Assembly (NCBI GenBank): GCA_013141385.1
Contig: JABFRB010000041.1
Location: 1 to 64,000 of the forward strand
Direction of reading: 5' to 3'
DNA length: 64,000 bases
From: Bacteroidales bacterium
GTDB taxonomy: Bacteria > Bacteroidota > Bacteroidia > Bacteroidales > Tenuifilaceae
In this document: positions 54,475 to 62,310 of the stretch, piece after piece
How positions within the stretch are numbered: position 1 is the stretch's first letter
How the letters are laid out: each line of letters opens with the position of its first letter
The notes under the pieces: model-generated
The model's database searches: none
Told to the model about the DNA's origin: nothing
What the model saw: only the letters and a program-made list of their open reading frames with translations
Program-made: the position numbers and the translations under genes

Positions 54475-55029
54475 ATGAAAATTATTATCAAGACTTTATT
54501 GTTAGTATTTGCGACAAATGTAGCATTAGGACAAACTATTAGAATTAAGGAACCTGAATTTGCTAACAATGGAATATATGTCAATGACACAATTGGGGAC
54601 GGAATTCCTCTAGAAAAACAGAAATATACAATATCTATAAAATCAAATGCGGCATCATATGTTCCATTTGCAAACTTAGCCGCTGGAAAAACAAAAACGA
54701 AACTTGTATTTCAAGGAAAAGAATCTACTACTAAAATCTCATGTAAAGAAAAGATTCATTTTATAATCAAAATGACAGATAACTCAAATGACCCAACATC
54801 TTTAATAGAGGTGTTTAAATTAACTCAAGAAAAAAATTTGAGGACTTCTGTTATGGCTGAGGCGAAAGTAATTGGCGGCGCAGAAACGAAGAATTTAGAC
54901 ACATTTACATATTCTGCAAAGAAATATGGACAAAGTTCCTATTTGATAGAACTGAATAATTTACCTGTAGGACAATATGGAATTCACGTGAGTACGTCAG
55001 TTGAATATCTTTTATTTGAAATAAATTAA
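54475..55029 (+). CDS. hypothetical secreted protein, 184 residues
   Basis: A signal peptide (MKIIIKTLLLVFATNVALGQ) is followed by a beta-rich domain with no recognised family. The mature part has Thr/Lys-rich strands (TKTKLVFQGKESTTKISCKE) and a C-terminal sandwich-like end (YLIELNNLPVGQYGIHV). It is likely periplasmic or exported. No lipobox or sorting domain is present. It is isolated: 966 bp of non-coding DNA precede it and 207 bp follow it. Confidence 0.6.
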   Translation: MKIIIKTLLLVFATNVALGQTIRIKEPEFANNGIYVNDTIGDGIPLEKQKYTISIKSNAASYVPFANLAAGKTKTKLVFQGKESTTKISCKEKIHFIIKMTDNSNDPTSLIEVFKLTQEKNLRTSVMAEAKVIGGAETKNLDTFTYSAKKYGQSSYLIELNNLPVGQYGIHVSTSVEYLLFEIN

Positions 55030-55236
55030 AAACTACGCACAACACATTATAAATCCCCCGTTCGCTGGAGATTGTAAAACTAAAATAAAAATGAATGGAT
55101 TGAGATGACGGCTTCCGATAAATAGCCTCGGAAAAAGTTGTGCCTCCATCTTTCTATTCTTCAAAATTTAATCAAACAGAAAAAATCTACTTTCGTAGGA
55201 TTTCGTAATGGGCAATGCTAAAAGAAGAAGTTACAA

Positions 55237-55803
55237 ATGGGCAGACCAGAGAATTATTTAAAATATCATGATTCATATGAAAATGAATTCAGTGAATCTT
55301 GGCTGAATAAATTAAGTATGTTTTTTCTTATCGAAAAGCAAGTTTCTGGAATACATTTAACAGGAAAGAAAATGAGAATTGATGCTATAATAACTCCGAA
55401 AGACAAGAGTGACTGGAAAAATAAAGACATTGCATTTGGAATAGAATTTAAATCACCGACAAAATTAGATCGACTACACAGTCAAACTAATTTCATGAGA
55501 CAATGTGTCGATTACAGTTACACAGATTTTAAAAATTTCGGTTATATCCCAATATTATCATGTCCTCGGTTTGATTTAGACAAGACTTATTCAGACAATA
55601 AATCTCTTACAGCATTCAGACATTTCTTAAATTCTTTTCAAGTGGGAGAATTAGATTATACTTATCGTGGATTAAGCATAATCTTTGCAGAACATCATTT
55701 TATTTGGGAAGATGGAATAGTTAATGAGGGAAAACATTGGTCTTTAAAAAAGAACTTTGGAAGCAAAAAATATAGAATCTGCCCCTCGCTCATCGTAGAT
55801 TAG
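55237..55803 (+). CDS. putative PD-(D/E)XK-type nuclease
   Basis: A 188-residue soluble protein. MRIDAIITP (D49) followed about 20 residues later by AFGIEFKSP (E70-x-K72) matches the D...ExK core of PD-(D/E)XK nucleases, with a preceding helix (YENEFSESWLNKLSMFFLIE) where such folds usually have one. CVDYSYTDFKNFGYIPILSC fits the next helix and strand. The fold is a guess from the motif; the target could be DNA or RNA. No methyltransferase or specificity gene is adjacent, so it is not an evident restriction system. Start ATG 55237 follows a short AG-rich stretch. Confidence 0.5.
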   Translation: MGRPENYLKYHDSYENEFSESWLNKLSMFFLIEKQVSGIHLTGKKMRIDAIITPKDKSDWKNKDIAFGIEFKSPTKLDRLHSQTNFMRQCVDYSYTDFKNFGYIPILSCPRFDLDKTYSDNKSLTAFRHFLNSFQVGELDYTYRGLSIIFAEHHFIWEDGIVNEGKHWSLKKNFGSKKYRICPSLIVD

Positions 55804-55868
55804 CGAAGCGTATCTTCGTCCTTACTAAATAGCGGTTGACCAGACCGCACTACTTCAAAACAACAAAA

Positions 55869-55888
55869 AACCCTGCCTTCGCAGGGTT
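55869..55888. terminator. hairpin with flanking A tract
   Basis: AACCCTGC-cttc-GCAGGGTT is a perfect 8-bp stem 65 bp after the putative nuclease gene. A run of A precedes it, so the stronger U-tract is for minus-strand transcripts; the plus-strand tail is CGTTCATT. The remainder of 55804-56169 holds no gene. Confidence 0.6.
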
Positions 55889-56169
55889 CGTTCATTAAAT
55901 CCTTTAACCTTCCCACAGGTTACTTTCTATATTGCTACCCTAACAATCCCATGCACCTTGTAACTTTTCCCCAAGTTTTTACTTCCCTGACCTTTCAAAA
56001 CATCTTTTTCCTACACATAAATAATATTTTAGCAAATGAATCTTTTAAAACACTAAATACGTATTTAATGCTACTTATATTAACAAAATAAATTAGCTTG
56101 CTTGTTGTTTTAATGTTTTTTATTAATATTGTAATCATTAATATACACTGTATATAATAAATACTATCT

Positions 56170-57066
56170 ATGAGTTTAGAGATTAACAGGGATATGATTA
56201 AAGCCTTTATACTAAATGAGCTTTCAGAAGAAAAAATGTCTTTAGTTGCGGATGCACTAATCAAGGATGAGCGTTTAGCAAAAATCCATAAGGAAGAAAA
56301 ATTTAAAATCGATACGAAGCGTTACTATGATAATGAGATGAACCCAACCCAGCGATTTGAGTACGAGAGCATGTTAATAAAAAATATGGAGATTTTCAGT
56401 AAGGTTGACCAGCCTAAGGAAACAAGTAGCTCTTCGGAGGAACTTCTTCTAAAAAAGCAGCTGGAGGAAGCTTTTAAAAACTACGAAGCATCTCAGGAAC
56501 AACCCAGCACCAACACCCCTAGCATCACCATAATAAAGAAAACTTCTATAAGTGATCGATTTAAATACTGGTTAGCCGCTGCTTCGATCTTTGTGCTACT
56601 TATTGTGGGTGGAAGTATAGGCTACAATATTCAACCTAGCGATTCGTTGGAGAACAGGCTATATGCAGATTACTATAATCCGCTTGGTGAAGAGGATTTA
56701 TATTTAATAAATAACAGTTCCTTGGTTGTTGCCAAACAGAAGTATATGTCAGGCGATTATGGAAATGCGCTATTGCTATTAAAGGGATTACCCGCATCAG
56801 TAACCATCGAAGTTGAAAGGGATCTATACATTGGACTCACCCTGATGCAGATTGGCGAATATAAGGAAGCAATAAATTATTTCGAAGGAATTCTGGCGAA
56901 CCGAAGCGAACTTAATTTTATCCCACAGGCTAGATGGTATCTAGGGCTTTGCTATTTAAAATTTGGAGATAGAGCGAAGGCAATTGATACCTTTCAAATC
57001 ATTGTGAATAAGAATAACTGTAACTATAAAAAAGCTAAGCAGATTCTAAAGAAACTTCGCGAGTAA
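56170..57066 (+). CDS. TPR-containing membrane protein
   Basis: A 298-residue protein. The N-terminal ~85 residues are helical and charged (MIKAFILNELSEEKMSLVAD), reminiscent of anti-sigma-like cytosolic domains. A single transmembrane helix lies at about 137-157 (YWLAAASIFVLLIVGGSIGY). The periplasmic part (~185-298) has TPR-like helical pairs (GNALLLLKGLPASVTIEVER and RWYLGLCYLKFGDRAKAIDT). It converges on the TPR-CHAT gene (52-bp gap). A scaffold linking cytosol and periplasm is a reasonable reading; the partner is unknown. Confidence 0.7.
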   Translation: MSLEINRDMIKAFILNELSEEKMSLVADALIKDERLAKIHKEEKFKIDTKRYYDNEMNPTQRFEYESMLIKNMEIFSKVDQPKETSSSSEELLLKKQLEEAFKNYEASQEQPSTNTPSITIIKKTSISDRFKYWLAAASIFVLLIVGGSIGYNIQPSDSLENRLYADYYNPLGEEDLYLINNSSLVVAKQKYMSGDYGNALLLLKGLPASVTIEVERDLYIGLTLMQIGEYKEAINYFEGILANRSELNFIPQARWYLGLCYLKFGDRAKAIDTFQIIVNKNNCNYKKAKQILKKLRE

Positions 57067-57117
57067 CCCAACTAGGCCTTTCAGCGTCGCAAGATCTGAA
57101 AGAGTCTGAACGGTTGT

Positions 57118-59898
57118 CTATTGTTTTTTTGCTTTATACAACAAGTTTCTTATCGCCTTCCGTTTCCAGAAAACAAAAAGTAACGCTAGAATTATGGTGC
57201 CGGCAAGGCCTATCTTTTTTAGATACCAGTAATGGTATAGCCCATTCTGGTTGCCATTAATCACAATGCCCGCCCAGTACCGTGGGTGTGCAAAAATTGG
57301 TTCTGCCTTTTCAAGATTCTCCAGTTTGGCAAGTTGTAAGGCTTCATCCTTGCGCATCCCCTTACGCAGGTTTTTATAGAAGCTATTTAGTATGTTGTTT
57401 GTCGACCTATCGGATGCCGCCCAAAGCGACATTACTACCGATTCGCTACCTGCGTACATAAAGCTTCGGCTTATGCTTAGCACCCCTTCCCCCTTCGACA
57501 TCCTCCCCGAACCCGAATAGCACGATCCAAGCACAACCATCTCCGCATTCAGCTGCATATTATACACCTCCCATGCATGTAAGTACTCATCCTCGGAAGA
57601 ATTAGCGGGGGCAGCCAGTATAAGCTTCGAGTTGGCAGGGTTAAGGGTGTCCTCGAACCCATGCGCATAGAAATGGATGATCCCGTAGCTATTGCCATAC
57701 CTCCTGAAGTTCTCTTCCGTAGCACTACCCCCTGTTAGCGATTTCCCAAAGGTTAGCATGGCTAGTCTTTTTACATTCTTCAGTCCCATGGGAATATCCC
57801 GTAGCTTATCCTTCGAGTTCTTATAATCTGGGGCTATTCCAAGAAAATTGGGCGAGCCGCTATGAACGCTATTTAATGAATTGCTATACAGCGTGGCTGA
57901 ATATGCATAGCCAATGGGATGCTTCTTTAAAAGAAACGACTCTTTTGCGTAATCGCCATCATCACCCTCCATGTACGGTCTATCTATAAGTACCTCAAAG
58001 GCAATACGATTTAGATCACCATCTGGGATAATAAGCAGATTTTTGTCTTTTAGCAATGTCTCTACTGGGGCAATAAGTTTCTGGTAAAGAATATAGGCAG
58101 CATCCCTGTACTTGAAATAGCCCGTTGAGTGCAGGCTGTACAAAGCGTAAATAAAAAAGTCTAGTTTTGAACGGAAAATGCTATCGGTTTCCTGCCTCAA
58201 AAGTAAAAATGTGTCCCTAGTAATAATAAAGGTGTACAGCTCATTATCTCTCAAAACGTATTCCAGTAGAGCCTCCTTTTTATCCATAGCCCTTTGCAGC
58301 TGCGGTATACTTACAACCTGATTGCTGTATTTTTGCTTGTAGTATTCAGGGTAGCTGCTCTCAAGCCGTTGCATTAAACCCTCAAGATTCTGTGACAGGC
58401 TGAACTGCTGCTCTTCCCAACTATCTATCTTTAATTTGTTGGGGCGTTCCTGCTTGCTTTCCTCCTCAACCTGCATTCTAAGGCTGGCAATCTGCTGTTT
58501 TATCCTTCGCTCGTTTTCGCTGATACTATCGGGAACACCTGCCATATCTTTTGCCATCTCTTCGTTTTTCAGCTCCCTTAGTACGGCATACTTGCTGTAC
58601 TCGGCATACCTAAATGCAATACCTGCGTACTTAGAATCACCTGTAATCTTGTACAACGAGCTGGCAATACTTACCCCTAGCAGGTATGTTTCATGCTCCT
58701 TTGCTGCTAGTTGCAACTTAGAACCCTCGTATAGGTAGCCAGTTCGCAACCGCTCGGTAAAGCTAGTAGCCAGCTCAAGCGTGGCAAGGGCAGCCTTAAG
58801 GTTCTGTGCTTTGTTTTCTTGCTCCGCTAATCGTTCTAGGGCTTGCGCCTTTAGTTTCAGTATATCCAATAAATCCATATCGGGTAGCTCATCAGCATTT
58901 GGATTAGCATATACTGAACAATCATTAAAATTATTTATCTTGGATATTAAAGATTTTTGGTAGTACTCTAGTGCTTGCTTATATTTACCATTACGGTAAA
59001 ATAGCAGTCCGTTATTTTTCAAACAAAAAGAGGTATAGAGATGTTTGTTTCCTAGCGCATTAATTATAATTCTATATGCCCTTTGGTAAAGTTGCTCACT
59101 CTTTGAAAATTCTCCTATTTCAGAATAAAAAAGGGCATAGTTCATGTATGACATTGCAGTCATGTAGTGGTTTTCGCTAAACTCTCTAGTATTACATTCA
59201 ATTGCCTTTTTAAAACAGTAATCGGCTCTATTCAAACTATCCAACTTTTGATAGGTCAGTCCGCAATTATAATAGGTTTCACCGACACCTCCTAGTTTAT
59301 TTTTTTCTGCAAGCTGGATGCTTTTTAGATAGCTCACCCTAGCAAGGTTATAATCTCCTAATTTACGATATGCATACCCAAGATTATGATAGTTATCAGC
59401 CATATAGCGGTATTTTTTCACATCATCACTTTTTTCAAGTACTGATAGGGTGTTCTCGAAATAAGAGATAGCTTTTGCATAATCGCCTCTTAAAGAATAA
59501 ATATTGGCAAGGTTATCGTTGATTAGTGATATGTAATAGCTTTCAGAGGTTTTTTCTATTGCTTTTTTATAGAAATCAATTGCCTTATTTAGATCGCCTT
59601 GCTTTTTATAAATCAATCCCAACCTATTATATACCTTAAAATATTCAGGATTAGAATCGCCATTCATTTTGCTTTTGAGCAGAAGAATCTCATTCAAATC
59701 TCTTAGAGCGTTGAAATAATCTCCAATGGCGTAATAATTCTTACTGTTTTCGTAAAGCGTATTTAACCTATCGTTATCGGAGGTTTTTGGGATACAGGCT
59801 TTTGATTGACTAATAGAAATTAATAGTATTGACAAAACAAGGAATTTGAATACCAGTAAATTGCCTTTCGATTTAAAAGAATTCATTATTATTGCCAT
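57118..59898 (-). CDS. TPR-CHAT caspase-like protease, membrane-associated
   Basis: A protein of about 926 residues. Start: ATG 59898 (MAIIMNSFKSKGN), with ATG 59886 or TTG 59919 possible; a signal-like hydrophobic segment FLVLSILLISISQSKAC follows. The N-terminal ~400 residues are TPRs (for example GNPEYFKVYNRLGLIYKKQGDLNKAIDFYKK, cut here into helix pairs). The C-terminal third is a CHAT domain: His in IIHFYAHGF (H746 from ATG 59898) and Cys in VLGSCYSGSG (C793), the caspase-like dyad. A final transmembrane segment (TIILALLFVFW) lies near the end. CHAT proteases are cysteine peptidases; the TPRs likely recognise the target or activator. It is divergent from a GG-leader peptide gene 57 bp away. 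Confidence 0.88.
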   Translation of the reverse strand: MAIIMNSFKSKGNLLVFKFLVLSILLISISQSKACIPKTSDNDRLNTLYENSKNYYAIGDYFNALRDLNEILLLKSKMNGDSNPEYFKVYNRLGLIYKKQGDLNKAIDFYKKAIEKTSESYYISLINDNLANIYSLRGDYAKAISYFENTLSVLEKSDDVKKYRYMADNYHNLGYAYRKLGDYNLARVSYLKSIQLAEKNKLGGVGETYYNCGLTYQKLDSLNRADYCFKKAIECNTREFSENHYMTAMSYMNYALFYSEIGEFSKSEQLYQRAYRIIINALGNKHLYTSFCLKNNGLLFYRNGKYKQALEYYQKSLISKINNFNDCSVYANPNADELPDMDLLDILKLKAQALERLAEQENKAQNLKAALATLELATSFTERLRTGYLYEGSKLQLAAKEHETYLLGVSIASSLYKITGDSKYAGIAFRYAEYSKYAVLRELKNEEMAKDMAGVPDSISENERRIKQQIASLRMQVEEESKQERPNKLKIDSWEEQQFSLSQNLEGLMQRLESSYPEYYKQKYSNQVVSIPQLQRAMDKKEALLEYVLRDNELYTFIITRDTFLLLRQETDSIFRSKLDFFIYALYSLHSTGYFKYRDAAYILYQKLIAPVETLLKDKNLLIIPDGDLNRIAFEVLIDRPYMEGDDGDYAKESFLLKKHPIGYAYSATLYSNSLNSVHSGSPNFLGIAPDYKNSKDKLRDIPMGLKNVKRLAMLTFGKSLTGGSATEENFRRYGNSYGIIHFYAHGFEDTLNPANSKLILAAPANSSEDEYLHAWEVYNMQLNAEMVVLGSCYSGSGRMSKGEGVLSISRSFMYAGSESVVMSLWAASDRSTNNILNSFYKNLRKGMRKDEALQLAKLENLEKAEPIFAHPRYWAGIVINGNQNGLYHYWYLKKIGLAGTIILALLFVFWKRKAIRNLLYKAKKQ

Positions 59899-59955
59899 AT
59901 TGTTCCTATGTTGGAGCAAAAATAAACCGAATAGTCTAATTTAAAACCTAAAGTC

Positions 59956-60075
59956 ATGAAAACATTAAAAAAAATGAAACAAAAAAAATCAGTAAAAGGA
60001 TTCAAAGCCATTAAGGTAAAAGAATTAATGCAAATCAGGGGAGGGGATGAAACTCAAAAAGATCATGATTTTTAA
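59956..60075 (+). CDS. GG-leader precursor peptide, 39 residues
   Basis: MKTLKKMKQKKSVKG, then FKAIKVKELMQIRGG at 16-30, then the core DETQKDHDF (31-39). The pattern of a basic start, an L/I-K-x-x-E-L-M-x-x-I-R-GG leader and a short core is that of Bacteroidota natural-product precursors cleaved after the double glycine by a peptidase-containing ABC transporter. The acidic core with Thr and Lys would suit side-chain crosslinking by an ATP-grasp enzyme, but this is inference. It is very close to the divergent TPR-CHAT gene and about 2.3 kb before the ATP-grasp maturase. Confidence 0.65.
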   Translation: MKTLKKMKQKKSVKGFKAIKVKELMQIRGGDETQKDHDF

Positions 60076-60094
60076 CTAAGTAAAAATAAACTAA

Positions 60095-60118
60095 ATGTTT
60101 AACTAAAAACTTTTGATT
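60095..60118 (+). repeat. shared precursor 5' leader, copy 1 (ATGTTTAACTAA...)
   Basis: ATGTTTAACTAAAAACTTTT precedes the relic ORF at 60119. Almost the same sequence (ATGTTTAACTAATAAATTTT) occurs at 60583-60602, directly before the second precursor gene, pointing to duplication of the gene with its leader. Confidence 0.6.
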
Positions 60119-60151
60119 ATGAAAACGCTAAGAAAAGGTAAAAAGCCGTAA
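60119..60151 (+). pseudogene. relic of a GG-leader precursor gene
   Basis: ATG AAA ACG CTA AGA AAA GGT AAA AAG CCG TAA encodes MKTLRKGKKP and stops. The first four codons repeat the beginning of the intact precursor at 59956 (MKTLKK), and the 5' leader repeats that of the one at 60608. No GG site or core follows, so it looks like a truncated, dead copy. Confidence 0.45.
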
Positions 60152-60195
60152 AAAATATTAGTTCTAATGGTACAGAATTTTAAGTTGGATAGCTT

Positions 60196-60277
60196 AAAAA
60201 AAGCCCTACAAAAAAGAACTGCACCACTAAATGTTATATTCAACTTTTAGGGTGCGGTTCAGAGTAGGGCTTTTTTT
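60196..60277 (+). terminator. nested hairpin: terminator stem enclosing palindrome copy 2
   Basis: The outer stem AAAAAAGCCCTAC / GTAGGGCTTTTTT with a T tract forms a strong terminator. Its loop carries a second palindrome, GAACTGCACCACTAAA ... TTTTAGGGTGCGGTTC (60216-60260), related to the palindrome at 53709-53754. The palindrome appears to have been inserted into, or evolved within, a terminator loop. Confidence 0.7.
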
Positions 60278-60607
60278 AGCTTTTAGCTCTTGGTAAGTTG
60301 AATATTAAGTTCGCTTAGCAATGGTACACTGTTTATCCAAAATCTCCTGTTTTTCACATCATATTAACCCCAGTACCCTAGGCAAAGCCTAAAAGAATAT
60401 ATGGACGGCGGTACTACCAACCAATTCATTTCTGCTTTATTTACTTATAACCTTAGCCTAGCAGAGATATAAATAAGTTACATCGTGTGTTACAAAAAAT
60501 CAAAAACCATTAACAATAATCAATTATATTTTGTAGTTTTGATATGAGATGCTGATTTATTAAGCGGCATTTCATAATTAATATGTTTAACTAATAAATT
60601 TTAAACA
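60278..60607. other. upstream region of the second precursor gene
   Basis: No gene was found. It contains a -7-like box TAGTTTTG at 60534-60541 and the repeated precursor leader at 60583-60607, so it is probably the promoter and untranslated leader for the gene at 60608. Confidence 0.5.
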
Positions 60608-60796
60608 ATGGAAACAAAAAGAAATGATTCTTTAGTAGAATTTGAGTTACAAAGTTCTGAAATGGATAACGTTACAGGTGGAATTAATTGGGGAAGAAGT
60701 GGTGGAATAATAAATGGGGATCAATGGTGTGCAGGCGACTGGGGAGATATTGATACACAAAAGGCTATTCTGTTTTTGCAGTGTGAACCCATGTAG
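60608..60796 (+). CDS. GG-leader precursor peptide with two-cysteine core, 62 residues
   Basis: The leader METKRNDSLVEFELQSSEMD-NVTGG ends at G25; the predicted core is 37 residues (INWGRSGGIINGDQWCAGDW, then a second half ending LQCEPM). The core has two Cys, three Trp and many Gly and Asp, unlike ordinary proteins. The form is that of a bacteriocin-like or RiPP precursor. It precedes the secreted companion and grasp-with-spasm maturases, which are plausible modifiers; which peptide they act on is unknown. A disulphide between the Cys residues is possible. Confidence 0.7.
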   Translation: METKRNDSLVEFELQSSEMDNVTGGINWGRSGGIINGDQWCAGDWGDIDTQKAILFLQCEPM

Positions 60797-60807
60797 ACCA
60801 AACTTCA

Positions 60808-60891
60808 ATGAAAGAGTTAATAGACAATGCTTACATGAGTTTTGAAAGAGACAAAAATTATAGAAACGAACTCGTTAAAAGTAGTTGTTAA
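60808..60891 (+). CDS. possible 27-residue peptide ending in Cys
   Basis: MKELIDNAYMSFERDKNYRN then ELVKSSC and stop, 11 bp after the precursor gene and before the terminator at 60906. It could be a second small peptide of the same transcript or the C-terminal piece of a broken ORF. No GG site is present. Confidence 0.35.
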   Translation: MKELIDNAYMSFERDKNYRNELVKSSC

Positions 60892-60905
60892 TGATTTTTT
60901 ATTAT

Positions 60906-60946
60906 AAAAAACCTACAGATTGAAACGATCCAACCTGTAGGTTTTT
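60906..60946 (+). terminator. intrinsic terminator after the precursor genes
   Basis: AAAAAACCTACAG and CTGTAGGTTTTT pair perfectly over 12 bases around a 16-nt loop. It separates the precursor transcript from the biosynthetic genes, a common way to make precursor in excess. The sequence 60947-61200 has no gene. Confidence 0.88.
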
Positions 60947-61200
60947 ATTAAAGTTTTTACAAAAAGTGGAATTTGATGTTTGTTGATAACCTGTATGCCA
61001 ATTCAATATAGTCAAAGTGAGAAGCTATACAAGTAATTGAACCTTTTGCTATAGCGTAAAACAGCATGTGGAATTTTATTAAACACACCATCCGTATTTT
61101 AATTAAACTTTTCATTAAAATTCATTAAAAACTGATTAAAAATCTTTTTTAGATCATACATGAATTTTATTCACAGAATGTTAATCAATTAATCTAGCAA

Positions 61201-62295
61201 ATGAGAAAAATTATCTTTATTACTCTAATCCTATCTATTAATATGAGTTATGCTCAAAAGTTACCCTTCTCAAACCAGAGAATAAGTTACTTTTACTATA
61301 TAAATCTTGCTGAGTTGTCCATAACAAAAAACAATTTTGTTCTTGCTTTAAGCTATTACGATTCAGCATTTAGGGTTGTTTCCAATCCAAGGGATAATGA
61401 TATTTATAATAAAGCTGTATGCTACAGAAAAATGGACAACGACAGGATTGCTGACTCTTTGTTCGCCTTACTAGCCACTAAGGGCTTTAGAAAATCTAAA
61501 ATACTAAATTGCTTTGATACCCTGAAAACCCCAATACTCCAGAGACAAGCAATAATTGTAAATAACCAAAATTTGGATGAAATTTTTGAAAAAATATTTA
61601 ATAATGACCAAAAAGTTAACTCATACCGTTACATAAATATGGAGATGTACGCACAAAAGGTTATAGAACATGTTAAGTATATTAAAGATTTATCAAGCAG
61701 TATAGATAACCTATTGGCTTATGATGTGGGAGGGAGACTCTGGTTGCCTATTTTTCATTTCTTTCAACTTAAAGCTATCGCAGAACGAGTTAAAAATGAC
61801 ACATTGTTCAAAAAGAAATACACCGTATATAGATGTTTAGAGCATTTTGATTTTAATGAAATCAAATTTTATGAGTTTTTAAAGGAGGAGGTAGTAAAGG
61901 GTAACTATAACAATGAAACTTTCACTGAATTAATAAAAGAAATGGGTTATGAATTTGGGATGCCAGTAAGTCAATTCGACGAATTCATAATTGTTCGATC
62001 ACCAACAGTCCTTTGCAAAGATGAATTACAATATATAAACAAAAACAGAGAAATTTTCGGACTTGAAACCTATGAGAATTTTTACCAAAAAGCGAGATAT
62101 ACGGATTCCCTTCTAACTAATGGGCGGCCGTTTTCAGCCCTCGAAAAAGATGAGTATATAAAACTATATATTGATTTTAATACCCAGTGTAATTATAATA
62201 TAACCGAAAACTACCGAACCATGATGGAATATACCAAGCCAGAAGATGCGCAAAATGTGTATGAGCGCAATTTAAGTAATTTATGTCCTAAATAG
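61201..62295 (+). CDS. secreted hypothetical protein of the RiPP locus
   Basis: A signal peptide (KIIFITLILSINMSYAQ, cut near 19) is followed by a TPR-like pair at ~30-85 (NLAELSITKNNFVLALSYYD, NKAVCYRKMDNDRIADSLFA) and a mostly helical domain of unknown family to residue 364. It is probably periplasmic. It is 15 bp before the ATP-grasp gene in the same direction, so it belongs to the same operon. Roles such as immunity, processing or transport help are possible but not supported by any motif. Confidence 0.65.
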   Translation: MRKIIFITLILSINMSYAQKLPFSNQRISYFYYINLAELSITKNNFVLALSYYDSAFRVVSNPRDNDIYNKAVCYRKMDNDRIADSLFALLATKGFRKSKILNCFDTLKTPILQRQAIIVNNQNLDEIFEKIFNNDQKVNSYRYINMEMYAQKVIEHVKYIKDLSSSIDNLLAYDVGGRLWLPIFHFFQLKAIAERVKNDTLFKKKYTVYRCLEHFDFNEIKFYEFLKEEVVKGNYNNETFTELIKEMGYEFGMPVSQFDEFIIVRSPTVLCKDELQYINKNREIFGLETYENFYQKARYTDSLLTNGRPFSALEKDEYIKLYIDFNTQCNYNITENYRTMMEYTKPEDAQNVYERNLSNLCPK

Positions 62296-62310
62296 CAATG
62301 TTGTTTGGAA

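Noticed and set aside
41750-55803. Direct repeat of the ssrA 3' end marking the island's right att site
   Set aside because: No second copy of GTTCGACTCCCTCCAGCTCC could be found by eye; the boundary remains unknown.
57118-59898. TPR-CHAT protease as part of a type III-E CRISPR (Craspase) system
   Set aside because: No gRAMP effector, CRISPR array or adaptation genes are present in the window.
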